Shown: positions 13,943 through 17,151 of the stretch, in pieces
Numbering within the stretch: the first letter of the stretch is position 1
Layout: every line of letters starts with the position of its first letter
Origin: JBJXHB01 sp046160725
GTDB lineage: Bacteria > Pseudomonadota > Gammaproteobacteria > Burkholderiales > Burkholderiaceae_C
Reading direction: 5' to 3'
NCBI GenBank assembly: GCA_046160725.1
Contig: JBJXHB010000262.1
Location: 1-17,151 of the forward strand
Length of the DNA: 17,151 bases
Notes under the pieces: model-generated
The model's database searches: none
The model's input: only the letters and a program-made list of their open reading frames with translations
What the model was told of the DNA's origin: nothing
Made by a program: the position numbers and the translations under genes

Positions 13943-16569
13943 GAGGCGTCCGGGTCCTGGGTGGGTGAGGGTTCTTCGTTGTCGGCCGGCGCGTCGTCGT
14001 CGACGATGCGCTGCAGTCCGCTCAGATGCGCGCCGTTGTCCAGCGCGATCAGGGTCACGCCCTGTGTCGCCCGGCCCAGCTCGCGGATCTCGCTGACGCG
14101 GGTGCGCACGAGCACACCCTTGTCGGTGATCAACATGATCTCGTCGGCCGGCCGCACCAGCGTCGCGGCAACGACGCGGCCGTTGCGCTCGGTCTGCTGG
14201 ATCGCGATCATGCCCTTGGTGCCGCGGCCGTGGCGGGTGTACTCCACGATGCTGGTGCGTTTGCCATAGCCGTTCTCGGTGGCCGTCAGCACGCTCTGGG
14301 TCTCGTCCTCGGCGACCAGCATCGCGATCACGCTCTGGCCGTCCTCAAGGGTCATGCCCTTCACGCCGCGCGCTTGCCGGCCATGGGCCGTGACGTCGCT
14401 CTCGTCGAAACGCACCGCCTTGCCACCGTCGCTGAACAGCATCACATCATGCCGGCCGTCGGTGAGCGCGGCGCCAATCAAATAGTCGCCCTCGTCCAGC
14501 GTGACGGCGATGATGCCCGCCTTGCGCGGGTTGCTGAAATCGTCCAGGGGCGTCTTCTTGACGATGCCCAGCGCTGTGCACATGAAGACATAGTGGTCGG
14601 CCGGGAAGCTGCGGAACTCACCCGTCAGCGGCAGCACGACGGTGATCTTCTCGCCCTGCTGCAACGGGAACATGTTGACGATGGGCCGGCCGCGGCTGGC
14701 GCGCGCGCCCTGTGGCACTTCCCAGACCTTGATCCAGTACACGCGCCCGCGATCGCTGAAACACAGGATCCAGTCGTGCGTGTTGGCGATGAACAGCTGG
14801 TCGATCCAGTCGTCTTCCTTGGTTGACGTGGCCTGCTTGCCACGGCCGCCGCGGCGCTGCGCGCGGTACTCGGCCAACGGCTGACTCTTGACATAGCCGC
14901 CGTGCGAGAGCGTGACCACCATGTCAGTGGGGGTGATCAGGTCCTCGGTGCCGAGTTCGAGCGCATTGCGCTCGATGGTGCTGCGCCGCGCGCCGACCTT
15001 GGTCTGGCCGTACTCGGCCTTCAGCGCGCGCAACTCGTCGCTGATGATGGTCGTCACCCGGTCCGGACGGGACAGGATGTCAAGCAGGTCGGCAATCTGC
15101 GTCATCACGTCGCGGTACTCGCCGATGATCTTGTCCTGCTCCAGCCCGGTCAGGCGCTGCAGGCGCATCTGCAGGATCTCGCCGGCCTGGTCGTCGCTCA
15201 GCCGGTAAAGCCCATCGTCCTGCAGTCCGTAGTGGGCGGGCAGACCCTCAGGGCGGAACGCCAGGCGATTGCCGGAGCGTTGGCCCTCGACCCGGGCCAG
15301 CATCTCGCGCACCAGGGACGAGTCCCAAGATCGAGCAATCAGCTCGGCTTTGGCCGCCGGCGGCGTCGGCGAGTTCTTGATGATGGTGATGAACTCGTCG
15401 ATGTTGGCCAGGGCCACCGCCAGGCCCTCCAGCACATGGCCGCGTTCGCGGGCCTTGCGCAGCTCGTGCGCCGTGCGGCGGGTCACGACCTCGCGTCGGT
15501 GCTCGAGGAAGATCTCGATCAGCAGCTTCAGGTTGCACAGGCGGGGCTGGCCGTCGACCAGCGCCACCATGTTGATGCCGAAGCTGTCCTGCAGCTGGGT
15601 CTGCTTGTACAGGTTGTTCAGCACCACCTCGGGCACTTCGCCCCGGCGCAGCTCGATCACCACCCGCATGCCGGACTTGTCGCTCTCGTCCTGGATGTGG
15701 CTGATGCCCTCGATCTTCTTCTCGCGGACCAGCTCGGCGATGCGCTCCAGCAGCGTCTTCTTGTTGACCTGGTACGGGATCTCGTCAACGATGATCGACT
15801 GGCGCTGGCCACGGTCGATGTCCTCGAAATGGCAGCGCGCCCGCATCACCACCTTGCCACGGCCGGTGCGATAGCCTTCCTTGACGCCCTCGAGGCCGTA
15901 GATGATCCCGGCGGTTGGGAAGTCCGGCGCCGGGACGATCTCCATTAGTTCTTCTAGCGTGGCTTCCGGCCGACCCAGGAGGTGCAGACAGGCGTCCACG
16001 ACCTCGTTGAGGTTGTGCGGCGGTATGTTGGTGGCCATGCCCACCGCGATGCCGGACGAGCCGTTGACCAGAAGGTTCGGCAGCCGCGAGGGCAGCACCA
16101 GCGGCTCGCGCTCGCTGCCGTCGTAGTTGGGCCCGAAATCGACGGTTTCCTTGTCGATGTCGGCCAGCATCTCGTGCGCGATCTTGGCCAGCCGGATCTC
16201 GGTATAGCGCATGGCCGCGGCGTTGTCGCCGTCGACCGAGCCGAAATTGCCCTGGCCGTCGACCAGCATGTGGCGCAGCGAGAACGGCTGCGCCATGCGA
16301 ACGATGGTGTCGTAGATCGCCGTGTCGCCGTGTGGGTGGTACTTGCCCATCACGTCGCCGACGATGCGGGCGCTCTTCTTGTACGGTCGGTTCCAGTCGT
16401 TGTTCTGCTCGTGCATCGCGAACAGCACGCGCCGGTGCACCGGCTTCAGGCCGTCACGGGCGTCGGGTAGCGCGCGACCGACGATCACGCTCATCGCGTA
16501 GTCGAGGTATGAGCGCCGCATCTCCTCTTCGAGACTGATCGGCAGCGTTTCCTTGGCGAATGAGTTCAT
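13939..16569 (-). CDS. gyrA: DNA gyrase subunit A
   Basis: An 876-residue type IIA topoisomerase subunit; with GyrB it introduces negative supercoils using ATP. The open frame runs back to 16806, but the conserved protein starts at the ATG at 16569 (MNSFAKETLPISLEEEMRRS). The catalytic tyrosine is Y122 (AAMRYTEIRLAK). The quinolone-resistance region YHPHGDTAIYDTIVR has T83 and D87 in E. coli numbering, with no obvious resistance change (Thr83 is common outside the enterics). The C-terminal DNA-wrapping domain carries the GyrA box QRRGGRG (571-577), and the protein ends in an acidic tail (DDDAPADNEEPSPTQDPD). No good Shine-Dalgarno sequence is seen. The stop overlaps the DUF2059 start. Confidence 0.97.
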   Translation of the reverse strand: MNSFAKETLPISLEEEMRRSYLDYAMSVIVGRALPDARDGLKPVHRRVLFAMHEQNNDWNRPYKKSARIVGDVMGKYHPHGDTAIYDTIVRMAQPFSLRHMLVDGQGNFGSVDGDNAAAMRYTEIRLAKIAHEMLADIDKETVDFGPNYDGSEREPLVLPSRLPNLLVNGSSGIAVGMATNIPPHNLNEVVDACLHLLGRPEATLEELMEIVPAPDFPTAGIIYGLEGVKEGYRTGRGKVVMRARCHFEDIDRGQRQSIIVDEIPYQVNKKTLLERIAELVREKKIEGISHIQDESDKSGMRVVIELRRGEVPEVVLNNLYKQTQLQDSFGINMVALVDGQPRLCNLKLLIEIFLEHRREVVTRRTAHELRKARERGHVLEGLAVALANIDEFITIIKNSPTPPAAKAELIARSWDSSLVREMLARVEGQRSGNRLAFRPEGLPAHYGLQDDGLYRLSDDQAGEILQMRLQRLTGLEQDKIIGEYRDVMTQIADLLDILSRPDRVTTIISDELRALKAEYGQTKVGARRSTIERNALELGTEDLITPTDMVVTLSHGGYVKSQPLAEYRAQRRGGRGKQATSTKEDDWIDQLFIANTHDWILCFSDRGRVYWIKVWEVPQGARASRGRPIVNMFPLQQGEKITVVLPLTGEFRSFPADHYVFMCTALGIVKKTPLDDFSNPRKAGIIAVTLDEGDYLIGAALTDGRHDVMLFSDGGKAVRFDESDVTAHGRQARGVKGMTLEDGQSVIAMLVAEDETQSVLTATENGYGKRTSIVEYTRHGRGTKGMIAIQQTERNGRVVAATLVRPADEIMLITDKGVLVRTRVSEIRELGRATQGVTLIALDNGAHLSGLQRIVDDDAPADNEEPSPTQDPDAS

Positions 16570-16862
16570 GCGAGCGCAGGGGGCGGGGCCGTCGACGGCG
16601 AAGACTGCCCACGGGGCAGGTGATTCCCCTAAGGGAACCCTTGATTCTATTCGGCGGGTCTTGTGGCCCATCCGCAACAGCCCGAATGGTGCGGTTCCTC
16701 GATCTGTCCAAAATGGAGCCCAGCCGACACCCTGATGGCACAATGCTTTGTCGGTGGTGGGCTTTGGGATATCCCAGGGCCCGCCGGCATTCACAGGTTT
16801 AGACAACGCATCCGATTTGGACGTTTCGCTGGCCCTTTCGGCTCATCCTTGAGAGGAGAATC
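16570..16862. promoter_or_regulatory. Divergent gyrA / ompA intergenic region
   Basis: This 293-nt gap should carry promoters for both genes. On the minus strand TAGAAT (plus 16644-16649) is a possible gyrA -10 box, placing the start about 68 nt before the ATG, but no convincing -35 box was found. Just downstream of it is a small inverted repeat, TTCCC-CTAA-GGGAA (16624-16637). A perfect 12-bp palindrome, TGGGATATCCCA (16765-16776), lies 86 nt upstream of the ompA ATG and could be an operator. No convincing ompA promoter, riboswitch or terminator was recognised, and no gene is supported here. Confidence 0.4.
16854..16859 (+). promoter_or_regulatory. Ribosome binding site for the ompA-family gene
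   Basis: AGGAGA sits just before the ATG at 16863 within a purine-rich run, with about 4 nt between the AGGAG core and the ATG. This is strong for this window and fits a highly expressed outer-membrane protein. Confidence 0.7.
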
Positions 16863-17151
16863 ATGAAGAAACTGAACAAGGTGGCGGTACTTTTCGCCGC
16901 TGCCGCCCTGGCGGCGCCTTTGACCGCCTTCGCACAGAAGTCGATCGACAACTGGCGCGGCGTGGACGGCACGACGTGGAAGAACGCCACGGGCGAGCTG
17001 TGCTGGCGTGACAACTTCTGGACGCCAGCGACGGCGTCGGAGACTTGTGACGGCGCCGTTCGTCCGGCACCACCGCCCGCACCCGCCCCGGCTCCGCGCG
17101 TAGCCCCGCCGCCGCCGCCGCCGCCCGCTCCGGCGCCCGCTCCGGCGCCCG
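16863..17151 (+). CDS. ompA: OmpA-family outer-membrane protein, 5' part only
   Basis: The visible 96 residues start with a signal peptide (MKKLNKVAVLFAAAALAAPL, likely cleaved after AFA at 24). A short conserved region follows (DNWRGVDGTTWKN, then ELCWRDNFWTPATASETCDG), with two cysteines at C47 and C62 that could form a disulfide. After that comes a long Pro/Ala linker. This N-terminal layout is typical of the abundant Burkholderiales OmpA-like proteins, in which the linker leads to a C-terminal OmpA peptidoglycan-binding domain. That domain would lie beyond the window, so the assignment rests on the N-terminus and on the conserved ompA-gyrA neighbourhood. It is transcribed divergently from gyrA. 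Confidence 0.85.
   Translation, partial: MKKLNKVAVLFAAAALAAPLTAFAQKSIDNWRGVDGTTWKNATGELCWRDNFWTPATASETCDGAVRPAPPPAPAPAPRVAPPPPPPPAPAPAPAP
17104..17151 (+). repeat. Low-complexity Pro/Ala-coding repeat in ompA
   Basis: A run of CCG codons (about 17106-17123) is followed by two tandem copies of the 12-mer GCTCCGGCGCCC (17127-17138 and 17139-17150), encoding alternating Ala-Pro. Such repeats can change length by slippage. The array continues past the window edge. Confidence 0.7.

Noticed and set aside
16570..16806. N-terminal extension of gyrA to 16806
   Set aside because: GyrA conservation and numbering (T83, D87, Y122) fit the start at 16569 exactly, and the extension covers the promoter region.
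17104..17151. CRISPR or other functional DNA repeat array at the right edge
   Set aside because: The repeats are codon-level Pro/Ala repeats inside the ompA reading frame with no spacers.

Overview
The window is a high-GC, gene-dense piece of a betaproteobacterial chromosome. The order ompA / gyrA / pheA / tyrA / aroA-cmk / rpsA / ihfB / lapA / lapB is the conserved Burkholderiales arrangement. The fused AroA-Cmk protein and the OmpA-type protein with a proline-alanine linker point to the Rubrivivax/Leptothrix/Comamonadaceae-like side of that order. The genus cannot be fixed from sequence alone. No tRNA, rRNA, CRISPR array, transposase, integrase or phage gene was seen.

Left part (1-5528) is a lipopolysaccharide/glycan block in two divergent units. 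Leftward from about 3762 run a heptosyltransferase (GT9, WaaF-like), a GT4 glycosyltransferase, a DUF5672 protein and a GT17-family glycosyltransferase cut by the window edge. The last three genes are joined by ATGA start/stop overlaps. Rightward from 3863 run a DUF4254 protein and heptosyltransferase I (waaC, TTG start). Together they look like an inner- and outer-core LPS assembly locus with two poorly characterised enzyme families.

Middle and right part (5562-16569) is one long leftward series read from gyrA towards lapB: gyrA, a secreted DUF2059 protein, pheA (P-protein), tyrA, the aroA-cmk fusion, rpsA, ihfB, lapA and lapB. It combines DNA topology, aromatic amino-acid synthesis, nucleotide metabolism, translation, nucleoid architecture and control of LPS synthesis. 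serC and hisC, which usually sit in this series, are missing here. rpsA is broken in the given sequence by an apparent one-base deletion near 8864, probably a sequencing or assembly error because S1 is normally essential. The 157-nt leader of rpsA contains a clear hairpin next to the ribosome binding site.

Far right (16570-17151): a 293-nt divergent intergenic region, then the start of an ompA-family outer-membrane protein gene running rightward off the window. Most of the window is ordinary housekeeping sequence. The points most worth a second look are the rpsA frameshift, the rpsA leader structure, and the GT17/DUF5672/GT4 set. No convincing wholly new system was found.
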